A stretch of 64,000 nucleotides of DNA from DATBLE01 sp963734065 (lineage in GTDB: Bacteria > Actinomycetota > Thermoleophilia > Gaiellales > Gaiellaceae). Below are positions 56,142-64,000 of the stretch, one piece after another. The translations under genes and the position numbers were made by a program. Positions within the stretch are counted from its first letter, which is position 1, and the number at the start of each line of letters is the position of its first letter. Under the pieces are notes generated by a model. The model was not told the DNA's origin. It made no database searches and saw only the letters and a list, made by a program, of their open reading frames with translations. The stretch covers positions 620,001 through 684,000 of the forward strand of contig CAVTFN010000003.1 of assembly GCA_963734065.1 (NCBI GenBank), given 5' to 3'.

Positions 56142-57500
56142 ATGCGCGACCTGCTCCGCGAGACCGCCGACCTCGCCGCCGACTTCCTGGAGAGCCTGCC
56201 CGACCGTCCCGTCTTTCCCCGCGTCGAGGTCGACGAGCTCCGCGCCCGGCTCGGCGGGCCCGTGCCGGCCGGACCGACCGACGCGCGCGAGGTCGTCCGC
56301 GAGCTGGCCGCCGCCGGCGACGCCGGCGCGGTCGCGATCGCCGGCGGGCGGTACTTCGGCTTCGTGATCGGCGGCGCCGTGCCGGCGGCGCTCGCCGCCG
56401 ACTGGCTGACCTCGACCTGGGACCAGAACGCCGGCCTCTACGTCGCCGGCCCGGCGGCATCGGTGGTCGAGGAGGTGGCCGGTGAATGGCTCGCCGATCT
56501 GCTCGGACTGCCGCGCGGGGTTTCCTTCGCGTTCGTCACCGGCACGCAGATGGCGCATGCGACCGCGCTGGCGGCCGCGCGCAACCACGTGTTCGCGCAA
56601 GCCGGGTGGGACGTGGAGCGCGACGGCCTCACCGGCGCGCCGCCGATCCGGGTGCTCGCAGGGGAGAAGGTCCACTCGACCCTGCCGCGGGCGCTGCGGC
56701 TGATCGGCCTCGGCACGGCAGCGCTCCTCTCGGTCGCGGCCGACGAGCAGGGGCGGATTCGCCCCGACTCCCTGCGCGAGGCGCTGGCTTCCGGCGACGG
56801 CCCGGCAATCGTCTGCGCCCAGGCGGGTGAGGTGAACGCCGGCTCGTTCGACCCGTTCGAGGAGATCGCCGACGCGGCCGAGGCCGCGGGCGCCTGGCTG
56901 CACGTCGACGGCGCGTTCGGCCTCTGGGCCGCGGCCAGCCCGCGCTTCGCCCACCTCGTCGCCGGCGCCGAGCGTGCCGATTCCTGGTCGACCGACGGGC
57001 ACAAGTTCCTCAACGTCCCGTACGACTCCGGCATCGTCTTCTGCGCGAAGCCCGACGCTCACCGGCGGGCGATGTCGGTTCAGGCCGAGTACCTGGTCCA
57101 GAGCGGCGAGGGCGGCCCGCGCGACCAGGTCGACTGGACGCCGGAGTTCTCGCGACGCGCCCGCGGCTTCCCCGTCTACGCCGCGATCCGGTCGCTTGGC
57201 CGGAGCGGCATCGCCGAGCTGGTCGAGCGCTGCTGCGACCTGGCGCAGCGGTGTGCGGCCGGCATCGCCGAGGTTCCCGGCGTGGAGGTGCTCAACGACG
57301 TCGTGCTGAACCAGGTGCTCTTCCGCTTCGGCTCCGACGAGCAGACCGCCGCGAAGCTCGCCGCCGTCCAGCGAAGCGGTGTCGCCTGGATGAGCGGCAC
57401 GGCGTGGGCGGGACGGCAGGCGATCCGGATCTCGGTCAGCAACTGGCAGACGAGCGAGGACGACGTCGACCGGACGGTCGCCGCGTTCGCAGCTGTCTAG
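56142..57500 (+). CDS. PLP-dependent group II decarboxylase-like enzyme
   Basis: 452 aa, ATG 9 nt after the TPP gene. The Lys that binds PLP is in WSTDGHKFLNVPYDSG, and the Asp that contacts the pyridine N is in AWLHVDGAFGLW. The family (pyridoxal-dependent decarboxylases such as aromatic-L-amino-acid/glutamate types) decarboxylates amino acids, though some act as aldehyde synthases. Together with the operon's SDR, cupin and TPP enzyme it suggests breakdown of an amino-acid or aromatic-derived compound. Confidence 0.88.
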   Translation: MRDLLRETADLAADFLESLPDRPVFPRVEVDELRARLGGPVPAGPTDAREVVRELAAAGDAGAVAIAGGRYFGFVIGGAVPAALAADWLTSTWDQNAGLYVAGPAASVVEEVAGEWLADLLGLPRGVSFAFVTGTQMAHATALAAARNHVFAQAGWDVERDGLTGAPPIRVLAGEKVHSTLPRALRLIGLGTAALLSVAADEQGRIRPDSLREALASGDGPAIVCAQAGEVNAGSFDPFEEIADAAEAAGAWLHVDGAFGLWAAASPRFAHLVAGAERADSWSTDGHKFLNVPYDSGIVFCAKPDAHRRAMSVQAEYLVQSGEGGPRDQVDWTPEFSRRARGFPVYAAIRSLGRSGIAELVERCCDLAQRCAAGIAEVPGVEVLNDVVLNQVLFRFGSDEQTAAKLAAVQRSGVAWMSGTAWAGRQAIRISVSNWQTSEDDVDRTVAAFAAV

Positions 57501-60500
57501 CGCCCGGCGCGCGAGCGAAGATCCGAGACCGGCTCCGCGGCGAGCACGGCGGCGGCCCGCTCGGGAGCAAGTGTCTCGACGAAGCCGTCGACGAGCTGCG
57601 CCGCCTCCGCGAACGCGGCGTCGGCGGTCTTGTCGTCGCCGAGCTCATAGGCGGCGTCGCCGAGGGCGGCTCGCGCCTGCCACCGCGCCGGCGGGCCGAC
57701 GAGCTCGTCCGCGATCGCGACCCCGGCGCCGAGGGCGGCGAGCGCGTCGTCGCGGCGACCGAGTTGCGTGAGCGCCCGGCCGAGCATGGTGAGCGAGCGC
57801 GACTCGTACTTGCGCCGGTGTGTCCCGCGCGCGATCTCGAGCGACCGTTGCGCCCATTCCAGCGCCGTCTCCGGCGTTTCCGCCTGCAGCGCGATCTCGG
57901 CGCGGGCAGCTGCTAGCCGGCCGGCGATCAGCCAGGTCGTCCAGGCCGTCGCCTCGTTCACGCCTTCCCAGCGGGCGGGCCAGACCGTCTGCGCGGCGCC
58001 GACGTCCCCGATCAGCAGCAGCGTGAAGAGCAGATCCGAGCCCGCGAACTGCCGCGGCATGCTGAACGCCAGGTCGGCGGAAAGCTCCAGCGCCTCTTCG
58101 GTGCGCCGGCGGGCCTCGTCGAGCAGGTACAGCTCCCGGTACGCGAGGGAGGAGTAGTTGAGCAGGACGTTGGGGCTGCGGCCGTGGTCGTCGGCGATCT
58201 TGAGCAGCTCGTCCCAGATCGCGATCGCCTCCTCGTGCCGGCCGAGCGCGACGAGGCTGAGCGCCTGATGCCCGCCGCCGCGCAACAACGACTCGGCGCT
58301 CTGGATGTCGGCGGCGAGTGCGCGCGTCTGCCCGGAGAGGGCCAGAGACCGCTCGTACCGTCCGGTCCAGTAGGCGGCGTTCGCGTGGAGATGCAGCTGG
58401 TGCCTGAGCGAAAGCGGCCGCGTCCGCGGCACCCAGTCACGGAGCGCGTGCTCGCCGAGCTCGAACGCCCGCTCGAGCTCGCCGTCCCCGCCGCGCATGG
58501 CCAGTCCCTGGCTTTCGAGCGCCACCACGGCCGGAGCGGCGGTGGCGTCGCCGACCTCGGCGACGACCGCTGCCGCCGACGCGGCCGTTGCGAGCGCGTC
58601 CTCCTCCCGCTCGGTCCAGACGTAGGCATGGCCCAGCGCGATCAGTGCGTCGAGCAGGTCCCGGCCCTCGAGCTCCGGTACGAGCGCGGCGAGCTCCTCC
58701 GCCGCACCCTCGTAGTCGGCGAGCTCGACCAGCGCGATGCCGCGATCGAGCCTGATCCTCCGCCGCTGGGCATCGTCCGGTGCGAGCTCGAGCGCCGTCG
58801 AGTACAGATCGACGACGGCGTCCTGAGCCCAGCTCCGGCGTGCCGCGTCGGCCGCCGACAGCAGGTAGGGGATCGCCCGTTCCGGCTCGCCTGCTTCTCG
58901 CCAGTGGTGAGCGAGGATCGTGGCGAGCGCAGCTCCGGGCGAGGCCACCGTCTGCTCGATGCGCCCGGCCACGGCCGCATGGCGTGCACGGCGGACGGCC
59001 CGCGGCACCGTGGCGTAGGCCACCTCACGGATCAGCATGTGCTTGAACGTGAACTGGACGTCGCCGGCCAGCTGGCTGGAGGAGTCGCGCCGCACGAGGT
59101 CGCGCGCCTCGAGCTGGGCCAGCGCGGAATCGACGTCGTGCACCTCGCCGAGGGCCTCGACGACGCCGCGCCAGAACGTCCGTCCGACGACCGCGGCGGT
59201 GAGCAGCGTCCCGCGGGCATCCGCCGGCAGCGCGTCGATGCGCGCCGCGATCGCCTCCCGGACGGTGATCGGCAGGTCCGCGCCGGCGCCGAGCTCGGCG
59301 ACCGAGGCCGACAGCTCCTCGAGGAACAGCGGGTTCCCGCCGGCGGTCTCGATGATGCGGCCGAGGGCGTTCGCTCCGCCGTCCGGAGGCAGCAGCCGCT
59401 CCGCCAGAGCCGCTGCGTCCTCCGCGGACAGCGGGTCTAGCGGGATCGTCGTCTGCGCCGCCAGGCCGGCGCCCCAGGTCGCGTGCTCGTCGAGGAGCTC
59501 CGGCCGCGTGGCGGCGACCAGCATCACGGGCGAGTCGCGGAGGTGCTGGGTCAGGTACTCGAGCAGGGCGATCTCGCTCGGCTGGGCCCAGTGGATGTCC
59601 TCGAACACGGACACGACCGGCTGCTCGTGCCCGACGCACTCCAGGAAGCGGCGGGCGGCGAAGAAGAGCAGGAGCGCCTGCGGTGCGGCGTCCTCCGGCG
59701 CGAGGCCGAGCAGCAGTGCGAGGTAGCGGAACGTCTCGGTCCGCTCGCCCTCCGGCAGGAGGCGATCGACCGTCGAGCGCAGCTTCTCGCGCGCCGTCCC
59801 GGATTCGTCGGACCCGAGGATTCCGCTCGCGGCGGACACCAGCCGCGAGAAGGCCTGGTAGCCGACCTGCTCCTCGTACGGCAGGCAGCGGCCGCGGAGG
59901 ATGCGGCCGCCGCTGTCCGCGACCAGCGCCGCGAACTCGTGGCAGAGACGCGACTTCCCGATCCCGGGCGGCCCGAGGATGGTGACGAGATGCGGCCGGC
60001 GCTCGTCCAGGCACCGGAGCCAGGCCGAATGCATCTGATCCAGCTCGCGCCCGCGACCGACGAGTGGGGCGTGTCGCGCTGCGGGCTCCACGTCGTCGGC
60101 GACCGGCGCGACGGCGAGCCAGGCCTCGACCGCCTGCGCCTTGCCCTTCGCGTCGATCGCGTGGTGGGCCTCGTACTGGATCCCGGTGCGGCTCGCGCGG
60201 TACGTCTCGGAGCCGACGAGCAGGCGCCCTTCAGGCGCGGCCGACTGCAATCTGGCGGCGGTATTCACCACGTCTCCCATCGCCAGCGGCTCGCCCTGAC
60301 CGCCGTCGACCGAGACGACCGCCTCGCCTGTGCTGACGGCTGCGCGGGCGGCGAGGTCGAGGCCGTGGTCGCGGTTGAGCTCGGCCATTCCCGACAGCAC
60401 CCGGAGCCCTGCGCGAACCGCACGCTCTGCGTCGTCGCCGTGGGCGGTCGGCGCGCCGAAGACTGCCATCACCGCGTCGCCGATGTATTTCTCCAGGACG

Positions 60501-60739
60501 CCGCCGTGCTGTTCGATGTGCCGTCTTGCCCGCTCGTGGAACAGCCCGAGCGTCTCGCGGACGTCCTCGGGGTCGGCGTTGTCGGCACGCGCCGTCGACC
60601 CGACGAGGTCGACGAACAGGACGGAGACGACCTTCCGCTCCTCGTGGACGGCCTGCCGCTCCTCGAGCGCCGTCCCGCAGCTGCTGCAGAACCGTGCGTC
60701 CGCGGCGTTCTCGACCCCGCAGGTCGGGCAGGGGCTCAC
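57497..60739 (-). CDS. Class III nucleotide cyclase - STAND ATPase - TPR regulator (second copy)
   Basis: 1080 aa from GTG 60739. Same layout as the protein at 33484: zinc ribbon CPTCGVENAADARFCSSCG, cyclase (VVSVLFVDLVGSTARADN, VLEKYIGDAVMAVFGAPT), ATPase with Walker A GPPGIGKSRL and FEDIHWAQ, then TPR repeats. CACACT lies 6 nt upstream (60746-60751), so it may be leaderless. Stop codons overlap those of the convergent PLP decarboxylase gene. Signal and partner unknown. Confidence 0.88.
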   Translation of the reverse strand: MSPCPTCGVENAADARFCSSCGTALEERQAVHEERKVVSVLFVDLVGSTARADNADPEDVRETLGLFHERARRHIEQHGGVLEKYIGDAVMAVFGAPTAHGDDAERAVRAGLRVLSGMAELNRDHGLDLAARAAVSTGEAVVSVDGGQGEPLAMGDVVNTAARLQSAAPEGRLLVGSETYRASRTGIQYEAHHAIDAKGKAQAVEAWLAVAPVADDVEPAARHAPLVGRGRELDQMHSAWLRCLDERRPHLVTILGPPGIGKSRLCHEFAALVADSGGRILRGRCLPYEEQVGYQAFSRLVSAASGILGSDESGTAREKLRSTVDRLLPEGERTETFRYLALLLGLAPEDAAPQALLLFFAARRFLECVGHEQPVVSVFEDIHWAQPSEIALLEYLTQHLRDSPVMLVAATRPELLDEHATWGAGLAAQTTIPLDPLSAEDAAALAERLLPPDGGANALGRIIETAGGNPLFLEELSASVAELGAGADLPITVREAIAARIDALPADARGTLLTAAVVGRTFWRGVVEALGEVHDVDSALAQLEARDLVRRDSSSQLAGDVQFTFKHMLIREVAYATVPRAVRRARHAAVAGRIEQTVASPGAALATILAHHWREAGEPERAIPYLLSAADAARRSWAQDAVVDLYSTALELAPDDAQRRRIRLDRGIALVELADYEGAAEELAALVPELEGRDLLDALIALGHAYVWTEREEDALATAASAAAVVAEVGDATAAPAVVALESQGLAMRGGDGELERAFELGEHALRDWVPRTRPLSLRHQLHLHANAAYWTGRYERSLALSGQTRALAADIQSAESLLRGGGHQALSLVALGRHEEAIAIWDELLKIADDHGRSPNVLLNYSSLAYRELYLLDEARRRTEEALELSADLAFSMPRQFAGSDLLFTLLLIGDVGAAQTVWPARWEGVNEATAWTTWLIAGRLAAARAEIALQAETPETALEWAQRSLEIARGTHRRKYESRSLTMLGRALTQLGRRDDALAALGAGVAIADELVGPPARWQARAALGDAAYELGDDKTADAAFAEAAQLVDGFVETLAPERAAAVLAAEPVSDLRSRAGR

Positions 60740-60792
60740 GGAGGCAGTGTGGGGGCCGCGAATCGACGCGTCAATCGGGCGGGCGACAGGCC

Positions 60793-61338
60793 CTAGTTGA
60801 CGGAGGGATCCTCGGGCATCAGCGCGACCACGCGGTACACGCCGCCCTTGTCCCGCAGGACGCGCGCCCAGAGGTCGTCCTCGAGCTCGGGGAAGAGCTC
60901 GGGCGCCGGCGACGACCCGACGATCCAGGAGGACTCCTCGAGCTCGGCCTCGAGCTGGCCCGGCCCCCAGCCGGCGTAGCCCGCGAACACGCGCACTCGG
61001 CGTGTCGCGCCCGCGAGCAGGTCGAAGTCGCCGTCGCCCGGAAGGAAGCCGACGTCGTCGACGACGAGCAGCGCCGCTTCCTCCGGGTCCTCGAACTCGG
61101 CGAGCACGAGAACGGCCGACTCCTGCACCGGGCCGCCGACGTAGACGCGCTCCTCCTCGGAGACGAGCGGCAGGAGGTCGGGAACCGCGTCCGCGACGGC
61201 CGTCTCGGACGGCCGGTTGAGGACGAGCCCGGCTGCGCCCTCCTCGGTGTGCTCGGTGACGAGCACGACCGTCCGCCGGAAGCTCGGGTCGAAGAGCGCC
61301 GGCGAGGCGAGGAGCAGTTGTCCCTTCAGCGAGTCCAC
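60793..61338 (-). CDS. YqgE/AlgH-family protein
   Basis: 181 aa, GTG start. SLKGQLLLASPALFDPSFRRTVVLVTEHTEEGAAGLVLNRP is the diagnostic N-terminus; the RVYVGGPVQ and FAGYAGWGPGQLEAEL segments complete the family. AlgH proteins are widely conserved, originally linked to alginate regulation in Pseudomonas, with no settled biochemical role. Lies 15 nt downstream of the ABC permease gene and may be co-transcribed with it. Confidence 0.93.
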   Translation of the reverse strand: MDSLKGQLLLASPALFDPSFRRTVVLVTEHTEEGAAGLVLNRPSETAVADAVPDLLPLVSEEERVYVGGPVQESAVLVLAEFEDPEEAALLVVDDVGFLPGDGDFDLLAGATRRVRVFAGYAGWGPGQLEAELEESSWIVGSSPAPELFPELEDDLWARVLRDKGGVYRVVALMPEDPSVN

Positions 61339-61353
61339 CGCCGGCGGCCGCCG

Positions 61354-63906
61354 CTATTCGTACTGCAGCGCCTCGAGGACGTTCAGGCGGGCCGCGCGTC
61401 TCGCCGGGAAGATCGCGGCGACCAGCCCCGCGATCACGGCCACGATCGCGAACACGATCAGCGAGCCGACCGGCCAGGAGAGCACCAGGAAGTCCACGCG
61501 CACGATCATGAGCACCGAGAGGACGATCCCGAGCGCGATCCCGACGACGGCGCCGATCAGCGCCGTGACCACGCTCTCCAGCGACACCATCCACCGCACC
61601 TGCCAGCGGGTCATGCCGACCGCTCGCAGCATGCCGAGCTCGCGGGTGCGCTCGTAGATCGTCAGCACGAGCGTGTTCACGATCCCGAACAGGCTGACGA
61701 TCACCGACAGCGCGAGCAGCACGTAGAGGATGTTGAGGATGTTCCCGATGAAGCTCGCCTGGTTCTTCTTGAACTCCTCGCGGGTCTGGATCTTCGCGTT
61801 CGGGAAGCCCTTCAGGTCGCTGTCGAGGCGGGCGCTCGCCTCGGGCGACGCACCGCCGTTCACGTTGAAGAACACGAACTGGTCCTGGGGCGTCGTATAG
61901 AGCTTGTCGAAGGTCGGGGTCGAGATCACGAGCGGCCCGTTGAAGGGCGACCCTCCGGACGGGGGGTCGTAGATCCCGGCGATCCGGAACGTCGGCCGCT
62001 GGCCGTTCGGCACGAGGATCTGGACCTTCGAGCCCAGCGACAGGTCGTGCTTCTTGGCGTAGTCCTTGTCCGTGAACGCGTCGTTCGGCCCGAGCGTGTC
62101 GAGCGTGGCGGGGGAGCCGGCCGTCCAGTCGAGCCGGAAGATCCGGCTGCCGCCCGAGTTGACCGCCGAGAGGGTGTTGCGCTTGCCGTTGATGCGCATG
62201 TCGCCGACCCGGACCCCGACGACGTCGTGGACTCCCGACGCCTGCTTCAGCGTCTGCCCGATCGCCGACGGGATCAGGTCGAAGTTGTTCTCGGCGGTGA
62301 CGGCGTAGTCGGCGATGAAGATCTTGTCGACCGCGCCGAAGAAGGACGCGCGGATGGAGGTCGCGAGCATGGTCACGAGCGTGACCAGGGTCAGCCCGAT
62401 CATCAGCGCGGCCGCTGACGAGCCTGTCCGCTGCGGGTTCCGGATCGCGTTCTCGCGGGCGAGGATCCCCGGGGCACCGGCCAGCCGGTCACCGGGGACG
62501 CCGAGCACGGCAGCCAGCGGCCGGATCAGCTGGGCGGTGAACAGCGCGACGCCGAAGAAGATCAGCACGGCGCCGATGCCCATGAACGCGAGGACCGGCC
62601 CCGTTCCGCTCGCGCCCCACATCCCGTAGGCGAGCGCGAGAAAGCCGAGCAGCGCCAGCGTCGCCGAGCCGACGCCGCGGTACCTGGCGAACCGTCCCGG
62701 CGGCAGCTTCGCGCCTTCGCGGACGGCGGCGATCGGCGGGACGCGGGTCGCGCGGCGCGCCGGGCGCAGGCTGGCGAGCATCGTCACCAGCGTCCCGACC
62801 AGCAGGCAGACGATGATCGTCCGCGTCTTGAACAGGAGGCCGGTGTTCGGGAGCGTGAACCCGAGCTCACCGAAGAGCCAGAAGAGGAGCTTCGCCAGTC
62901 CGAGGCCGAGGAAGAGCCCGACCACCGAGGCGAGCAGCCCCATGATGAACGACTCGAGCAGCACCGAGCGCCTGATCTGGCGCCGTGTCGCGCCCAGCGT
63001 CCGGAGGGTCGCGAACTCGCGCGTCCGCTGGGTGACCGTGATCGAGAGCGAGTTGGCGATCACGAACGAGCCGACGAACAGCGCGATGATCCCGAACGAG
63101 AGCAGGAACTTCTGCAGGAAGCTCGTGAACGCGTTGGTGTCGCCCGCGTCGGTGTCGGCCTGCTCGGCGCCGCTCCTCACCTGCGTCTGCGGCGGGAGAA
63201 TCGACCGGATGTCGGAGAGCAGCTCGGCCTCGCTGACGCCGGACTTCTTCGAGACCCGGATCTGGTCGAGCTTGCCTTCCTTCCGGAAGAGGCGCTGAGC
63301 GCTCTTCAGGTCGAACCCGGCGAGCGTCGCGCCGCCGATGTCGAGCCCGCTCGTGCCGAACTTGACCAGGCCGGACACGGTGAAAGGCTGGGCGCTCCCC
63401 TGTGCCTCGACCCCGATGCGGTCGCCCACCGAGATGTCCTTCTTGCTCGCGGTCGAATGGTCGATCACGACCTGATCCGGGCCGGGCCACTTGCCCTCGA
63501 CGAGGGAGAGCGAGTTGAACCGCGCCTGGGTCGGGTCGACCGAGAAGCCGAGATGCGGGGCGCCGCCGAAGCTGATCACCTTGCCGTTCGAGCCGATCAG
63601 GTTCGCCGTGTCCGCGACGCCGCCGATCGCCGCCTGCACGGACGGCAGATCCTCCACCTTCCCGAGCAGCGACTCGTCGAACGGCGGCAGGTCGGTGGTC
63701 GCGTCGACGCTGACCGCCGACTTGCCGGTGATGGAGGCGTCGGTCCCGCGGTAGATGTTCGAGAAGATCGCGTTGAACGCGTGGGTGATCGAGTCCGTGA
63801 GCACGAACGTGCCGCTCACGGTCGCGATTCCGAGCACGATCGCGAACGCGGTCAGGAACGTCCTGAGCTTCCGCGCCCAGAGCCCGCGGAGCGCGATGGA
63901 CCTCAC
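61354..63906 (-). CDS. MacB/LolC-type FtsX ABC permease (850 aa)
   Basis: GTG start overlapping the upstream ATPase stop (GTGA). Two FtsX cores: the first with KLRTFLTAFAIVLGIATVSG and helices near 260-390 (the SLSITVTQRTREFATLRTLGATRRQI coupling region), the second near 720-850 with LTIYERTRELGMLRAVGMTRWQVRWM and an ending ARRAARLNVLEALQYE. Two extracytoplasmic domains lie between. It probably exports or extracts lipoproteins or peptides. Typical length for actinobacterial MacB-like permeases. Confidence 0.9.
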   Translation of the reverse strand: MRSIALRGLWARKLRTFLTAFAIVLGIATVSGTFVLTDSITHAFNAIFSNIYRGTDASITGKSAVSVDATTDLPPFDESLLGKVEDLPSVQAAIGGVADTANLIGSNGKVISFGGAPHLGFSVDPTQARFNSLSLVEGKWPGPDQVVIDHSTASKKDISVGDRIGVEAQGSAQPFTVSGLVKFGTSGLDIGGATLAGFDLKSAQRLFRKEGKLDQIRVSKKSGVSEAELLSDIRSILPPQTQVRSGAEQADTDAGDTNAFTSFLQKFLLSFGIIALFVGSFVIANSLSITVTQRTREFATLRTLGATRRQIRRSVLLESFIMGLLASVVGLFLGLGLAKLLFWLFGELGFTLPNTGLLFKTRTIIVCLLVGTLVTMLASLRPARRATRVPPIAAVREGAKLPPGRFARYRGVGSATLALLGFLALAYGMWGASGTGPVLAFMGIGAVLIFFGVALFTAQLIRPLAAVLGVPGDRLAGAPGILARENAIRNPQRTGSSAAALMIGLTLVTLVTMLATSIRASFFGAVDKIFIADYAVTAENNFDLIPSAIGQTLKQASGVHDVVGVRVGDMRINGKRNTLSAVNSGGSRIFRLDWTAGSPATLDTLGPNDAFTDKDYAKKHDLSLGSKVQILVPNGQRPTFRIAGIYDPPSGGSPFNGPLVISTPTFDKLYTTPQDQFVFFNVNGGASPEASARLDSDLKGFPNAKIQTREEFKKNQASFIGNILNILYVLLALSVIVSLFGIVNTLVLTIYERTRELGMLRAVGMTRWQVRWMVSLESVVTALIGAVVGIALGIVLSVLMIVRVDFLVLSWPVGSLIVFAIVAVIAGLVAAIFPARRAARLNVLEALQYE

Positions 63907-64000
63907 TGGCGGCCGATCTCCTCCATCGCCGCGATCACCGCGGACGGCTCGGAGCGCGGCAGCTCCTTGACGATGTTGCCGTCGGCGAGGAAGAGGATGC
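63903..64000 (-). CDS. ABC transporter ATP-binding protein, C-terminal end only
   Basis: The last ~32 codons are visible: ILFLADGNIVKELPRSEPSAVIAAMEEIGRQ. LADGNIV is the usual MacB/LolD ATPase end. The rest lies beyond the window. It forms one operon with the permease. Confidence 0.85.
   Translation of the reverse strand, partial: ILFLADGNIVKELPRSEPSAVIAAMEEIGRQ

Noticed and set aside
1..64000. CRISPR arrays, rRNA genes, secondary-metabolite gene clusters
   Set aside because: No regularly spaced direct repeats, no rRNA-like stretches, and no PKS/NRPS domains were seen on either strand.

Overview
The window is very GC-rich, actinobacterium-like chromosomal DNA. The gene repertoire (FliA/WhiG-type sigma factor, NIPSNAP and CGNR proteins, UdgX, PASTA protein, giant cyclase/ATPase/TPR regulators, an EF-G paralogue) and the frequent GTG/TTG starts suggest a deep-branching member such as Thermoleophilia (Gaiellales/Solirubrobacterales). 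That placement is inference from gene content; no rRNA is present.

Layout. 1-10.4 kb is accessory and envelope/stress DNA: a YihY-like fragment, a K+ channel, a DUF2252 protein, small membrane and stress proteins, a MalT-like LuxR regulator, an MFS exporter, a decayed cyclase relic with IS-like repeats, and a CMD-like protein. It ends at an orphan 3' fragment of a Trp-type tRNA. Around the LuxR gene, four copies of a near-palindromic box (ATCACCCAGGTGAA) all point at neighbouring genes. 10.4-20 kb is core DNA: STAS/PRC-barrel pair, secreted and membrane proteins, sigma factor, EF-G paralogue, an aldehyde dehydrogenase, a lone MshEN-domain protein, RNase HI and tRNA-Gly(GCC). 19.97-31.52 kb is an 11.5 kb island bounded by a 44-bp direct repeat of the tRNA-Gly 3' part. 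It carries an excisionase-like HTH, a prohead protease, an HNH protein, cargo (VOC, GNAT, DUF4386 pair), small phage-like genes, HicAB with its operator, and a truncated DUF3631-type ATPase. No integrase was found. 31.6-64 kb is again mostly core: VapBC, DUF5519, VOC, a cyclase/ATPase/TPR giant, a 2OG oxygenase, UdgX beside tRNA-Cys, CGNR and PASTA proteins, FolD, a cold-shock protein, gatC-gatA-gatB, a second aldehyde dehydrogenase, an ABC export system with a duplicated ATPase and a 1035-aa permease, a five-gene catabolic operon (NIPSNAP, SDR, cupin, TPP enzyme, PLP decarboxylase), a second cyclase giant, YqgE and a FtsX/MacB-type transporter cut by the window edge.

How the parts work together. 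Many core genes show a TAnnnT box exactly 6 nt before the start codon, which suggests leaderless transcripts, whereas several accessory genes have clear Shine-Dalgarno leaders. Operons are tightly packed with 4-nt ATGA/GTGA/TTGA overlaps. A family of composite palindromic repeats (GGGACTGTCCCC and GGGTCAGACCC units) lies at gene 3' ends. The best candidates for something new are the LuxR-linked box regulon, the overlapping five-gene catabolic operon, and the integrase-less tRNA-Gly island.
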